Of a stretch of DNA of 64,000 nucleotides, positions 35,074 to 42,951 are shown piece by piece. The position numbers and the translations under genes are program-made. This DNA is from Caballeronia glebae. GTDB taxonomy: Bacteria; Pseudomonadota; Gammaproteobacteria; Burkholderiales; Burkholderiaceae. The DNA lies in assembly GCF_001545035.1 (NCBI RefSeq), contig NZ_FCOJ02000009.1, positions 109,667 through 173,666 of the forward strand, written 5' to 3'. The notes beneath the pieces were generated by a model. It had not been told where the DNA came from, did not search any database, and worked only from the letters and a program-made list of their open reading frames with translations. Every line of letters begins with the position of its first letter. The stretch's first letter is position 1.

Positions 35074-35145
35074 AAAAAGTCCGTCGCAAATCCGAGGGCC
35101 GTCGACGAACCTGAGAGAGACGCCATTCTAGCCATCGATACCGTA

Positions 35146-35168
35146 GCCGATGCGTAGAAAAGGACGCT
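35146..35168 (-). promoter_or_regulatory. A-like leader motif (variant)
   Basis: AGCGU-CCUUUUCU-ACGC-AUCGGC in the minus transcript; ends AUCGGC instead of AUCGACC. Confidence 0.3.
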
Positions 35169-35289
35169 AAAAAGCGTCGCTATTCGAAATAGACACGTTC
35201 CCAATACGGGAAGCAAAGTGAGAGCATTCCGACAGACGCGTAAGGTGCAAGGAGACGCTGGTAGCTGCGCATTTCCAGGGCGAAGAAAA

Positions 35290-35318
35290 GGCCACCCAGG
35301 GACGCGCCCTGGATGGCC
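35290..35318 (+). terminator. bidirectional terminator-like hairpin
   Basis: GGCCACCCAGGG-ACGCG-CCCTGGATGGCC, followed by a T-rich tract on the plus strand and UUUUCUUC on the minus strand. Confidence 0.6.
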
Positions 35319-35536
35319 TCAGTTTTTCTTGTTTTTGTATTGTCTGGTCTCTCAGCACCCTTATTAGCGGGTAGGGTCAATATAAACTGACAAATAAAAA
35401 CCGACTGTTGGATAGATCACTTTTCTGCTTTTCTGTCTCATGCGACCTTTCTCTTTTGCATCGGAGATTAGCAACTAAGCTATTACTGCGTGTCCTCTTG
35501 GCTGTGGACGCGCGCTGTCGTAGATCACATCCAGCT

Positions 35537-35573
35537 AGCCCGCTGTCGTTCGGCGCGACGCGGGCTTTTTTTT
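35537..35573 (+). terminator. plus-strand terminator without a coding gene upstream
   Basis: AGCCCGC...GCGGGCT with an inner GTCG/CGAC pair, followed by eight T's. It lies 87 bases before the PAPS-reductase-like gene. Confidence 0.7.
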
Positions 35574-35659
35574 CGGCTAGCCAGTCTCGGAGCCCCGCCC
35601 AGCTTGACTTTGCGCTGTAGCTGCGAAGATGAATCATCTACCTCGATTCTTCTTCGACC

Positions 35660-36865
35660 ATGCTCCAGACCATCGACCTGTCCTCGCTTCGCACCCGTTC
35701 AAGCGCCTACCTTCCGGCGCGTGCCCGCGGCGTCGCACTTACCCCGGAGGTGGCGTCGCTGCTCACAACGGGCGCTGTGGTCGCTATCGGCGTGAGCGGC
35801 GGCAAGGACAGCATCGCCTGCGCACTCGCGGTCGCCCGCCACCTTGACGCCATCGGCCACAACGGACCTCGTATCCTTGTTCATTCCGACCTCGGCCGTG
35901 TCGAGTGGAAGGACAGTGGTCCCGCCTGTGAGCGGCTTGCCGCTCACCTTGGCTGGGAACTGCTCACGTTGCAACGGAAAGCCGGTGACATGCTCGCCAG
36001 ATGGGAGAAGCGCTGGTCGAACAACGTCGAGCGCTATCGCGATCTCTCCTGCGTGCGGCTGATCCTGCCGTGGAGCACGCCGTCCATGCGCTTTTGCACC
36101 TCGGAATTGAAAGGAAGCCTAATTAATTCTGCGCTGAACAAGCGTTTTCCGACGCACAACATCGTTAGTGTCACCGGTGTGCGCCGTCAGGAAAGCAATG
36201 CTCGGAGCAAGATGGCTGTCGCCGCCCCGCACGCTCCCCTGTCGACCAAGGGCCGTACCAGTGTGACGTGGAATGCGATCATCGAATGGACCGTTGACGA
36301 AGTCTTCACTGAGATTGCTGCGGCTGGACTGGCGCTGCATGAGGCGTACACGGTCTACGGCGCGTCGCGCGTCTCATGCGCGTACTGCATCATGAGTTCG
36401 CTCGACGACCTGCGCGCCGCGGCAAGCTGCGCTGACAACCACGACGTCTATCGAGAAATGGTGCGCCTGGAAGCCGAATCGACGTTCGCCTTCCAAGGGC
36501 AACGCTGGCTCGGCGACGTCGCGCCACATCTTCTGCCGCCTGAACTGGCCGCGGACGTGGCGCGTGCGAAGACTGCCGCCATCGAGCGCCAAACCATTGA
36601 GGCGGAGATCCCTACGCACCTGCTCTTCTCGTCGGGGTGGCCGACCGCACGCCCGACGCCCGACGAAGCGGAATTGCTCGCAAGCGTGCGCCGCCGCGTC
36701 GCCCAGACAGTGGGCATCGAGGTCGGCTACACATGCGCGGCCGACGTTATGCGCCGTTACGACGAACTGCTCGCACAGCGGCAAGGCGCGCCCTCAGTTG
36801 AAGACGCAGATGCCACGGCACCCGCAGGCGTGTCAGTCCCGGCGCAAGCGAGCTTCGCGTTTTAA
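35660..36865 (+). CDS. PAPS-reductase-like (PP-loop) protein
   Basis: A 401-residue protein of the phosphoadenosine phosphosulfate reductase/DndC-like PP-loop superfamily. The ATP-pyrophosphatase loop SGGKDS is at 46-51; FCTSELK (about 142-148) and a CAYC pair (about 243-246) could hold a cofactor or Fe-S cluster. Its plasmid location, with no sulfur-assimilation genes nearby, argues against assimilatory sulfate reduction; relatives are phage and plasmid proteins of unknown role, possibly nucleic-acid modification. No good ribosome site is visible. Confidence 0.85.
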   Translation: MLQTIDLSSLRTRSSAYLPARARGVALTPEVASLLTTGAVVAIGVSGGKDSIACALAVARHLDAIGHNGPRILVHSDLGRVEWKDSGPACERLAAHLGWELLTLQRKAGDMLARWEKRWSNNVERYRDLSCVRLILPWSTPSMRFCTSELKGSLINSALNKRFPTHNIVSVTGVRRQESNARSKMAVAAPHAPLSTKGRTSVTWNAIIEWTVDEVFTEIAAAGLALHEAYTVYGASRVSCAYCIMSSLDDLRAAASCADNHDVYREMVRLEAESTFAFQGQRWLGDVAPHLLPPELAADVARAKTAAIERQTIEAEIPTHLLFSSGWPTARPTPDEAELLASVRRRVAQTVGIEVGYTCAADVMRRYDELLAQRQGAPSVEDADATAPAGVSVPAQASFAF

Positions 36866-36873
36866 GGGGCGAA

Positions 36874-36905
36874 AAAAAAGCCACGCCCCGAAACCGGGGC
36901 GTGGC
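36874..36905 (-). terminator. terminator of 36922-38004
   Basis: GCCACGCCCC-GGUU-UCGGGGCGUGGC followed by eight U's, 17 bases after the stop at 36922. Confidence 0.85.
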
Positions 36906-36921
36906 GTTGATCACAGCAGCA

Positions 36922-38004
36922 CTAGGCGAGACAAAGCGAGAGCTGAACGTCCGCGGAGAAGAAGGCCGGATCTGGCTGGGCACCCGCACGCGCGACAGGC
37001 ACCTCCCACTGGAGTTGCGCATCGTCGAACGAACCCAAGCCGTACAACAGCCGGTCCGTGTCTTCGCGGTTGAGCAGGTCGCCGAACGCGAAGCTAAAGA
37101 CAGCCGGGGCGGATGCGCCCTCCGTCACGATCCCGAGCGTTTGCGCAAGCTCGTCGGCGCGGCGAGCCCGCCACTCCTCGGTGCCTTCCGGCGAACGCGT
37201 CACCGTGATGCGCGTCGCCGCAGGCACTTGCGGAGCGTTGCTCAAGGCGTCGCGGAACGCAGGGATTGCCTTCTTGGCGAACCCCGGCGTTTCCATTTCC
37301 ACCGGATACGCGACTTCAGTGATGAAGGAGCCGACCGCGCTGTATTGCCAGCCAGCGTGACGCCACGGCGCGGCGCCCATTGCAACCAACACATTGTGCT
37401 GGTCGATGGAATGACACCGCACCTCGGGCATCCGCTCCATCGCCGTCTTCGTTGTGGGCGGCACCCGCACCTCGATCTGCGCAGTCCCACAGTCGTATTC
37501 CTTCAGCACTCGCCAAACGCTGAGCGGCCCGCTTTTCCCGTAGATCGAGAGCAACAGGTCGATGTCCGCGTGCAGAGAAACGCTCAAGCTGCCGCCGACC
37601 AACTCATCGATACGAGACTCGAATCCCGCCCGAATCAACGACAGCCGGACGTCGTCCAACTGCGACTCAGGCACCGCCGAGTAGCACGAGGAGCCGACCG
37701 ACAGATCGACCGCCCGGTCCCGAAGCAGCGTGGGCTTGGCGAGTTCACTTCTCCAACTCGCAATGTAGTTTTCAGGCCGGATCGATCCGCTACGGCTACG
37801 GAGCATCCCGCCTTCGCAACTGGTCGCGTGCGAGAAGATGCGGCGCATGACCTGCGCATAGTTGCCCAGCGCCACGGCCGACCAGTGGTCGGTATGCGGA
37901 TAGACGTTCGACTCGTAGCCACGCTCGAACAACGCGTAGATCCACTCGCCGTCGGATTTTTGCATTGCGCCAGCGCGCTTGCCCGTCAAAATCGAAGAAC
38001 CCAT
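36922..38004 (-). CDS. hypothetical protein, 360 aa
   Basis: No family recognised. A soluble protein starting MGSSILTGKRAGAMQKSDGE. I use the ATG at 38004 because GGAG is upstream and pseudoknot B11 ends 24 bases before it; longer frames run through the leader. It lies downstream of the PRTRC cassette and may be an accessory to it. Confidence 0.7.
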   Translation of the reverse strand: MGSSILTGKRAGAMQKSDGEWIYALFERGYESNVYPHTDHWSAVALGNYAQVMRRIFSHATSCEGGMLRSRSGSIRPENYIASWRSELAKPTLLRDRAVDLSVGSSCYSAVPESQLDDVRLSLIRAGFESRIDELVGGSLSVSLHADIDLLLSIYGKSGPLSVWRVLKEYDCGTAQIEVRVPPTTKTAMERMPEVRCHSIDQHNVLVAMGAAPWRHAGWQYSAVGSFITEVAYPVEMETPGFAKKAIPAFRDALSNAPQVPAATRITVTRSPEGTEEWRARRADELAQTLGIVTEGASAPAVFSFAFGDLLNREDTDRLLYGLGSFDDAQLQWEVPVARAGAQPDPAFFSADVQLSLCLA

Positions 38005-38027
38005 GTTTTGCTCCATGAATGGGCGGA

Positions 38028-38058
38028 GCAGCCCCAACGGGCTGCGTACCCGCTGAGG
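38028..38058 (-). promoter_or_regulatory. leader pseudoknot B11
   Basis: 10 bp stem CCUCAGCGGG/CCCGUUGGGG (with G-U pairs); loop GCAG pairs with CUGC downstream. Confidence 0.6.
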
Positions 38059-38096
38059 TAAAAGAGAACCGCTCCACGAGGGAGCGGCTAATGCTG

Positions 38097-38576
38097 TTAG
38101 CGCAGACGCGGCATAACCGAGAAGGCCGTCAAGCACTGCATGCAGCACATGACAAGGCCGAGCCAGACGCCGAACGCCGCGCCGAATACGACGCCGTGTG
38201 CGCCGCAGGCGAAGCTCGCGCCGATAACCACCGCGACGCCGCGCGCAAGCTGCGACATCAGGAAGCGCTTGACGACCCAGTCGCACGCACGGGCGAAGAG
38301 TCCTGGGCGGGCGCGGTCTCGCTGACAGGCGACCTGCCATGCGAGCGAGGCCACCAGAATGCCGAGGACCCCGGCCATGATTCGGCCAACGCCCGATGCG
38401 TCGTGCAACAAGTGCTCGTACGCGAACCTGACGGCCATGCCGAGGTAGCCCGCCGGCGGGAGCGAATTTGCGGCCGTTGCGACAACAAAGGCCGCACAGC
38501 ACCACCAGCGCTCTTGCCACAACGCCGCCGCCACTTTGAGCGGTGCCGAAACTGCGATTTCAATGTCTTCCGACAT
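38097..38576 (-). CDS. hypothetical membrane protein, 159 aa
   Basis: No family recognised. Three to four hydrophobic segments (about 22-45, 62-82, 112-128 and 130-150) with several Cys (WWCCAAF, VMCCMQC). AGGAG precedes the ATG at 38576. It lies between the ThiF gene and the unknown at 36922. Confidence 0.7.
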   Translation of the reverse strand: MSEDIEIAVSAPLKVAAALWQERWWCCAAFVVATAANSLPPAGYLGMAVRFAYEHLLHDASGVGRIMAGVLGILVASLAWQVACQRDRARPGLFARACDWVVKRFLMSQLARGVAVVIGASFACGAHGVVFGAAFGVWLGLVMCCMQCLTAFSVMPRLR

Positions 38577-38615
38577 TCGGATACTCCTGTTGAGGTTGTC
38601 GTGCTGTATAAGCAC

Positions 38616-38651
38616 GAGAAAAAAAATGCCGACCCCTTGCGGAGGTCGGCA
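38616..38651 (-). terminator. terminator after the PRTRC cassette
   Basis: UGCCGACC-UCCGCAAG-GGGUCGGCA followed by eight U's, 20 bases after the ThiF stop. Confidence 0.8.
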
Positions 38652-38670
38652 GTGAATGAACAGCGACTAC

Positions 38671-39504
38671 TTACGCAGCGAGCTTGGCCTTTCGGCTCTT
38701 GCTCGCTTTCTTCACAGGCGGCTTCGGAACTTCATATCCGAAGCGGGCCCACGCGGCCGGGTCCAACGGAATCGGATTTGTGCGCCCCGTTGCGAGGTTC
38801 ACAAACACGCCCGAGAACGGCACCGCGCCGGTTCGAAACATGGTCCAGAGCACGTTGAATGCTTGGACCGCGATGGCCTGATTGATGACCAGCGACTGCT
38901 TGCGCAGCGCCTCTGCCATCGAACAGGACGGGGTCTCGTCTTTTGCATCGAGCTTTGCGTCGATCAGTTCCGGAAACAACTCGCCCACATGCGGCAGCCG
39001 TTCAGGATGCTTCAGCGCGTAGCTCTTGCCACAGACCTGACCGATGACAACTTGGCCGCGATCCGTGTCGTTGCCGCAGTCGAGGTAGTACGCCCCCGTG
39101 TGCTGGGCCGCGCCGACGATTGCAGCTCGAGCGGCACGCGTATCCACGCAGCCGATCACGAGATCGACGTTGTAAAGCGGCTCGCCCGGGCCAAAGCGCC
39201 GGGTTTCCGCCCGCCAGTTCGTGCCCATCAGTGCGTTTAGCCGATTGACGATAAGCGAGGCTTTGTACTCGCCCACGTCGTTCGGATAGAAGCCCTGCCG
39301 GCCGACGTTGGTTGGGCTGACGGTGTCGTCATCGAACACTGTGCAGTCGATGCCGCCCGGGTGGCCCAGTTCGAGCATCGCGTGGTGCAGCCGTGCCAAG
39401 CTCGGGAGCACCGCACTTCCGGTGCCGCCCGCGCCTACAACGACCACATTCCAGCTTCGCTCGAGCATCCGCGAAGGAAGTTGATGTCGGATGGTCCCGT
39501 TCAT
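38671..39504 (-). CDS. PRTRC system ThiF (E1-like) protein
   Basis: An adenylating E1-like enzyme, 277 residues. The Rossmann loop VVVGAGGTGSAV is at 21-32; DDDTVSPTNVGRQ (58-70) is the ATP/Arg-finger motif of ThiF/MoeB/UBA enzymes; Cys194 in TPSCSMAEAL is a candidate active-site thiol. There is no CxxC zinc site. It is coupled by an ATGA overlap to the JAMM peptidase gene. In PRTRC cassettes this gene is a defining member; the acceptor is unknown but protein C is the natural candidate. Confidence 0.92.
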   Translation of the reverse strand: MNGTIRHQLPSRMLERSWNVVVVGAGGTGSAVLPSLARLHHAMLELGHPGGIDCTVFDDDTVSPTNVGRQGFYPNDVGEYKASLIVNRLNALMGTNWRAETRRFGPGEPLYNVDLVIGCVDTRAARAAIVGAAQHTGAYYLDCGNDTDRGQVVIGQVCGKSYALKHPERLPHVGELFPELIDAKLDAKDETPSCSMAEALRKQSLVINQAIAVQAFNVLWTMFRTGAVPFSGVFVNLATGRTNPIPLDPAAWARFGYEVPKPPVKKASKSRKAKLAA

Positions 39505-40160
39505 GCAACCTCCTGAGCGCGAGCCGCCGCGTACCAACTGCTCGGCACGCGCTCGACGTTCTCGAAGATGCCTTTGGCACACAGTCGCATTGCCATACTC
39601 GGCACCGACGACGCACAGTTGCCAACGACGAGAGCGAACTTCGTCTCGTGCCGGTCATCTTCGTTGTCAGTCGGCGAGAAGTAAGCGGGATGCGCGCCAT
39701 GCGAATGGCAGTCGATCACACGTAGTTCGCGTGGCAGAAGATCCGGCCGCTCGTACTTCAGCGACCCGGTCCCCTGCGACAGCACCTTTACGGGAGCGAG
39801 GCGAAACTGCTTCGTTTCGACGTTCCAGACGATCCAGGCACCGGTTTCCAGCGGATGCGCGGCGCGCGCCATCGCGACGAACTCGCCGATCAACTCGGGC
39901 GGCACCGCACCACAACGCAACTCGGTCGATTCGACCACTTTCCCGTAGGGGATCGCGGTCGGGACCGTGTAGTGCGCAATGCGGCGAACAACCGACAGCC
40001 ACGGCAGATCGATTTCCAGAAAGACACCGTTCTCGCCGATCAGCAGTCGCTCGCCTGCCGCCTGCATTGGCGCGACCGGCTCACGCCGGGGCACCATGAC
40101 AGTCGGAAATGAGCTTTGCAGCGCGGCATCTGCAGGATTCAAAGCACCAGCATTCATCAT
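39501..40160 (-). CDS. PRTRC system protein A (JAMM/MPN peptidase-like)
   Basis: A 219-residue protein whose C-terminal half is a JAB1/MPN metallopeptidase domain: CHSHGAHPAYFSPTDNEDD at 151-169 supplies the HxH, Ser and Asp of the JAMM zinc site, with an upstream Glu near 93-96. JAMM enzymes remove ubiquitin or trim ubiquitin-like tails. It overlaps protein B's stop and the ThiF start, so the three are made together. Confidence 0.9.
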   Translation of the reverse strand: MMNAGALNPADAALQSSFPTVMVPRREPVAPMQAAGERLLIGENGVFLEIDLPWLSVVRRIAHYTVPTAIPYGKVVESTELRCGAVPPELIGEFVAMARAAHPLETGAWIVWNVETKQFRLAPVKVLSQGTGSLKYERPDLLPRELRVIDCHSHGAHPAYFSPTDNEDDRHETKFALVVGNCASSVPSMAMRLCAKGIFENVERVPSSWYAAARAQEVA

Positions 40161-40885
40161 CGAACTCCTTGCTTGCCGGCGATCAGCTCAGCGAGGGTAA
40201 GGTCCATAGGGACGAGCGCGTCTTTCGGGAACTGTTCGCCGTACTTGCCGTCGAGCATTTCCTTCCAGAATGCGAACTCGCCATTCGGATGCGAAACACG
40301 TTTGTTGCCGTGGTTCGGGTGCGTGAAGGCCGACTCAAAGAATCCGCCCTCCCATCCGCCGATCGACTCGATATCGATCCGCTTAGGCACATGCGCCGAG
40401 CCGATGCAGATCCGCCCCCAGTCCCAGGTGTTAAAGTAAGGCGGTTCGTGCAGCTTCGATTCAGGCGTTGGCCGGCTGTCTTCATGCAGCGCGAACACGG
40501 AGAACCCGCTCGAAGCTGCACGGAACACCAACCCCGGGTGCGGGACGACAGCACTGCGCCGCCCGATCTCATGACAGTCGAAGAAGACTCTTCGCATCGC
40601 CGGTCTGCACCACCACATCACCGCGTCTTGCGACACCGCGAGCACCGTCTCAGGCAAAAATTCCGCCTTCGGTGCCGCGTTCTGAGCCAGCTCACGTAGG
40701 CAATCAACAAGCGCCATACGGTCGATCGGCCTTCCGGCACCGATCGTCGCCCGGCCACCCTTGCCCTGCGTCACCGGGTGAACGGTGCCGTAGACGGCGC
40801 TGCGGTCCTGACGGCCGTACAGCAAGATTGCGCTGATCGCCGTGAGTTCGTCGACGCGGTCGGAGCCAATATCAAGCCCTTTCAT
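40157..40885 (-). CDS. PRTRC system protein B, E2-like
   Basis: A 242-residue protein. Its central segment LHEPPYFNTWDWGRICIGS (145-163) has the P-P-x-x-N...G-x-I-C spacing of the ubiquitin-conjugating (E2) active site, with Cys160 as the likely thiol; HPNHGN (189-194) is a second conserved-looking element. The position among E1-like, JAMM and small protein C genes supports an E2-like role. The E2 assignment is my inference from the motif; PRTRC B membership is more secure. AGGAG precedes the ATG. Confidence 0.82.
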   Translation of the reverse strand: MKGLDIGSDRVDELTAISAILLYGRQDRSAVYGTVHPVTQGKGGRATIGAGRPIDRMALVDCLRELAQNAAPKAEFLPETVLAVSQDAVMWWCRPAMRRVFFDCHEIGRRSAVVPHPGLVFRAASSGFSVFALHEDSRPTPESKLHEPPYFNTWDWGRICIGSAHVPKRIDIESIGGWEGGFFESAFTHPNHGNKRVSHPNGEFAFWKEMLDGKYGEQFPKDALVPMDLTLAELIAGKQGVR

Positions 40886-40898
40886 ACAAAACTCCTCG

Positions 40899-42038
40899 TT
40901 ATGCCGCGAGACACGCGATGACGCGGTCCAGTTGGCCAAGAATGGATAAGCCCTGCGACCAGTCCGCGTACTGCTTGCGGATGGCGTCAGGCGTAGAGGC
41001 AAGCGGCGTAAAGCCGAGGTAGGTGGTTCCGTCGCCGGCGCTGGCGAGGTACTCGTAGTGCGAATCAAGTACCTCGCCCACGCGGCCGTCGTTCTGCACG
41101 GTGAGCGTGGCTGCTGCATACGCGCACCGGGGCCGATACTCGCAACCAAAGAGGTCGCGATTACCCACCCGCTGCAGCATCAGCGAGAGCTTTTCAAGCT
41201 CCGCGCAGATGCGACGCGTGCGCCCGGAGGTAAAGCGCTGAAGCCGCCTAAGGGCCGCGACGCCAAGCGCCCGTTGAGGCAGATAGCGTCGGCTCTTTGC
41301 GTTCCAGCGGTAGACGTCCATGTCGTCCGGACAAAGCTGCGGACGCACAACGGAAGGGAGGTAATGCTCGATCTCCGCTTCGTCGTCGCCGAACCGGTCC
41401 GTCAGCATCTCGCGCGCTTCCTCATCGGTTGCGTTCGAGTCGCCATCCCAGAACCAGGAAGCGAATTCCCCAAGGAACTCGTCCGGCGTCCGAACCCACA
41501 TCGTGCGTCCGGCTGCACGATTGATCAGCACCATCGCTGTCGACACCAACCGCGGATGAACGTTGCGAAGCTCGGCGGCACGTCTGCCGATCTCGAAGAT
41601 GCTCTCCTCTGTTATCTCGATGCCGAGATACACGGGCGAGGTGGGATTGAACTCGCTGCTGTCCTCCTGATATTGGACGACGTCCAATACCGCCTGGACG
41701 TCGCACAGTACGAAGTCAAAGCCCAGGCAGTCCAACCGCGGCGTATGACGCTTGGCCCACGCAAAGAAGCCGTGGGCAAGCGCGTCACCCGCGCCTTTGA
41801 ACCCCGGAACATCGCGCGGCCTCAGCACGCCCGAGTTGAACTGGGCGGCGATGAGGCTGGCGACATCCTTTTCGGCGTTCCAACGCATCACTGCGCGCGT
41901 TTTGACGTCCGAGCCGATGGCCGGGAGGCTCAGAAAATCATTGGGAGTTCGACGTCCGGCAGCGGGAGCGCGTCGCGGTTGCCAAGGCTCTCCCGAGACA
42001 GCGACTTCTGCACCAGACGGGCGAGGATCAAAGAACAT
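40899..42038 (-). CDS. PRTRC system protein F
   Basis: A 379-residue protein matching PRTRC protein F by position between proteins C and B and by the FLSLPAI segment (about 35-41) followed by a long helical body with Cys near the C-terminus (DLFGCEYRPRCAYA). No catalytic motif is evident. AAGGAG lies upstream of the ATG at 42038. A terminator-like hairpin (42061-42084) sits between it and protein C. Confidence 0.8.
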   Translation of the reverse strand: MFFDPRPSGAEVAVSGEPWQPRRAPAAGRRTPNDFLSLPAIGSDVKTRAVMRWNAEKDVASLIAAQFNSGVLRPRDVPGFKGAGDALAHGFFAWAKRHTPRLDCLGFDFVLCDVQAVLDVVQYQEDSSEFNPTSPVYLGIEITEESIFEIGRRAAELRNVHPRLVSTAMVLINRAAGRTMWVRTPDEFLGEFASWFWDGDSNATDEEAREMLTDRFGDDEAEIEHYLPSVVRPQLCPDDMDVYRWNAKSRRYLPQRALGVAALRRLQRFTSGRTRRICAELEKLSLMLQRVGNRDLFGCEYRPRCAYAAATLTVQNDGRVGEVLDSHYEYLASAGDGTTYLGFTPLASTPDAIRKQYADWSQGLSILGQLDRVIACLAA

Positions 42039-42060
42039 TGCTCGATCTCCTTGTCATGAA

Positions 42061-42084
42061 AAAAAACCGCCCTTCCGGGCGGTT
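42061..42084 (-). terminator. terminator inside the PRTRC cassette
   Basis: AACCGCCC-GGAA-GGGCGGUU followed by eight U's between protein C and protein F. Downstream genes must be expressed by read-through or another promoter. Confidence 0.8.
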
Positions 42085-42137
42085 GCTGATGAGAAAGAGC
42101 CAAGTCCGGGTCGGACAGGGCTTTGAGGAGGTCGCGC

Positions 42138-42374
42138 TTACGCATGGACGCTGCACGGGATGACTGCACCCTTCGCACCGGCCGCGCGCACGAACGTGAA
42201 GCGCATCACATCGCCTTCCGTCGTCGGCCCGTCGATCGCCGCGGTCGTCAGCTCCGGATACTGCGCGGAGTAGAGATCGCGGACATCGTCGGGCGAGAAG
42301 GTCGGCCCCGGATCGGGGAACGTCACGCCGTTGTAGACGAACTCGCGCGTGAGCTTCGCAACTTGGATAGCCAT
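42138..42374 (-). CDS. PRTRC system protein C (small, possibly ubiquitin-like)
   Basis: A 78-residue protein. The pattern TREFVYNGVTFPDPGPTFSP followed by an alpha-helical DDVRDLYSAQYPELTTA and a C-terminal strand fits a beta-grasp fold, the fold of ubiquitin-like proteins, as previously suggested for this family. The C-terminus (VIPCSVHA) lacks the Gly-Gly typical of conjugated modifiers. GGAG lies 6 bases before the ATG at 42374. Confidence 0.85.
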   Translation of the reverse strand: MAIQVAKLTREFVYNGVTFPDPGPTFSPDDVRDLYSAQYPELTTAAIDGPTTEGDVMRFTFVRAAGAKGAVIPCSVHA

Positions 42375-42383
42375 GTCTGCTCC

Positions 42384-42863
42384 TTAGTCGAAAAGCGATG
42401 CGAGGTTGGTCCCGGTGCTAGCCGGTTCCGCCGATGCTTCCACTGCGGACGATGCGTTTGGGGCGGTGCTCTGCCCTTCAGCGTCGTTACCTGCGTCGTC
42501 ATCATCGTTGTCCGCATCGGTGCTCGATCTGCCGGGCGCCGGCAATGCCGGCTTGCTTCCGCCCTTAGCCAGCGTCCTGGTCGCTTTGGAGACTTGCGTC
42601 GTCTTGGCGGCTTCGAGGATGGCGGTGGTCGCAGCAACCTGCTCGGCGAGCGACGCGTGCGCGCCGGTATAGGCTGCGAGCGCGTCGACAAAGCCCGCGT
42701 CGAGTTCAGCTGCCATCGCGGTGAGCGCGAGCGGCTGAAGCATGGCGGCGTCTTTTGCCGTGCCTTGCGGCATGACACAGACAACCATCTCGTCGCCCTT
42801 CATCTGCAAGGACAACGTGAGCTTCGTGCAGTGACGCAGAAGCGGTTCAATAGCTGCAAACAT
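42384..42863 (-). CDS. PRTRC system protein E
   Basis: A 159-residue protein with a folded N-terminal part (about 1-100, with MVVCVMPQGTAKDAAMLQPL) and a disordered acidic tail (Asp run near 118-128) ending NLASLFD. Position between ParB and protein C fits PRTRC E. Function unknown. Confidence 0.85.
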   Translation of the reverse strand: MFAAIEPLLRHCTKLTLSLQMKGDEMVVCVMPQGTAKDAAMLQPLALTAMAAELDAGFVDALAAYTGAHASLAEQVAATTAILEAAKTTQVSKATRTLAKGGSKPALPAPGRSSTDADNDDDDAGNDAEGQSTAPNASSAVEASAEPASTGTNLASLFD

Positions 42864-42882
42864 GGAAAACTCCTGAGAAATA

Positions 42883-42906
42883 TAAAAAGACCGCGCGGAG
42901 GCGGTC
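42883..42906 (-). terminator. terminator between ParB and protein E
   Basis: GACCGCCUCCGCGCGGUC followed by UUUUUAU in the minus transcript. Confidence 0.65.
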
Positions 42907-42951
42907 TATAAAGGGATGTAAATCACGATCGATGCACGGGCGAGCCGCGCG

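Larger units (their letters stand above)
34710..35659. other. 950-base gene-free region
   Basis: No convincing gene. On the minus strand it holds B10, a terminator, A4 with a promoter, another terminator and an A-like motif (35146-35168). On the plus strand two terminators (35290-35318, 35537-35573) occur without a coding region, so a small RNA may be encoded between about 35340 and 35573. Confidence 0.5.

Noticed and set aside
41930..42178. Minus frame starting in the protein C stop and running through the terminator into protein F
   Set aside because: Its middle is the terminator U tract, and it overlaps protein F out of frame.
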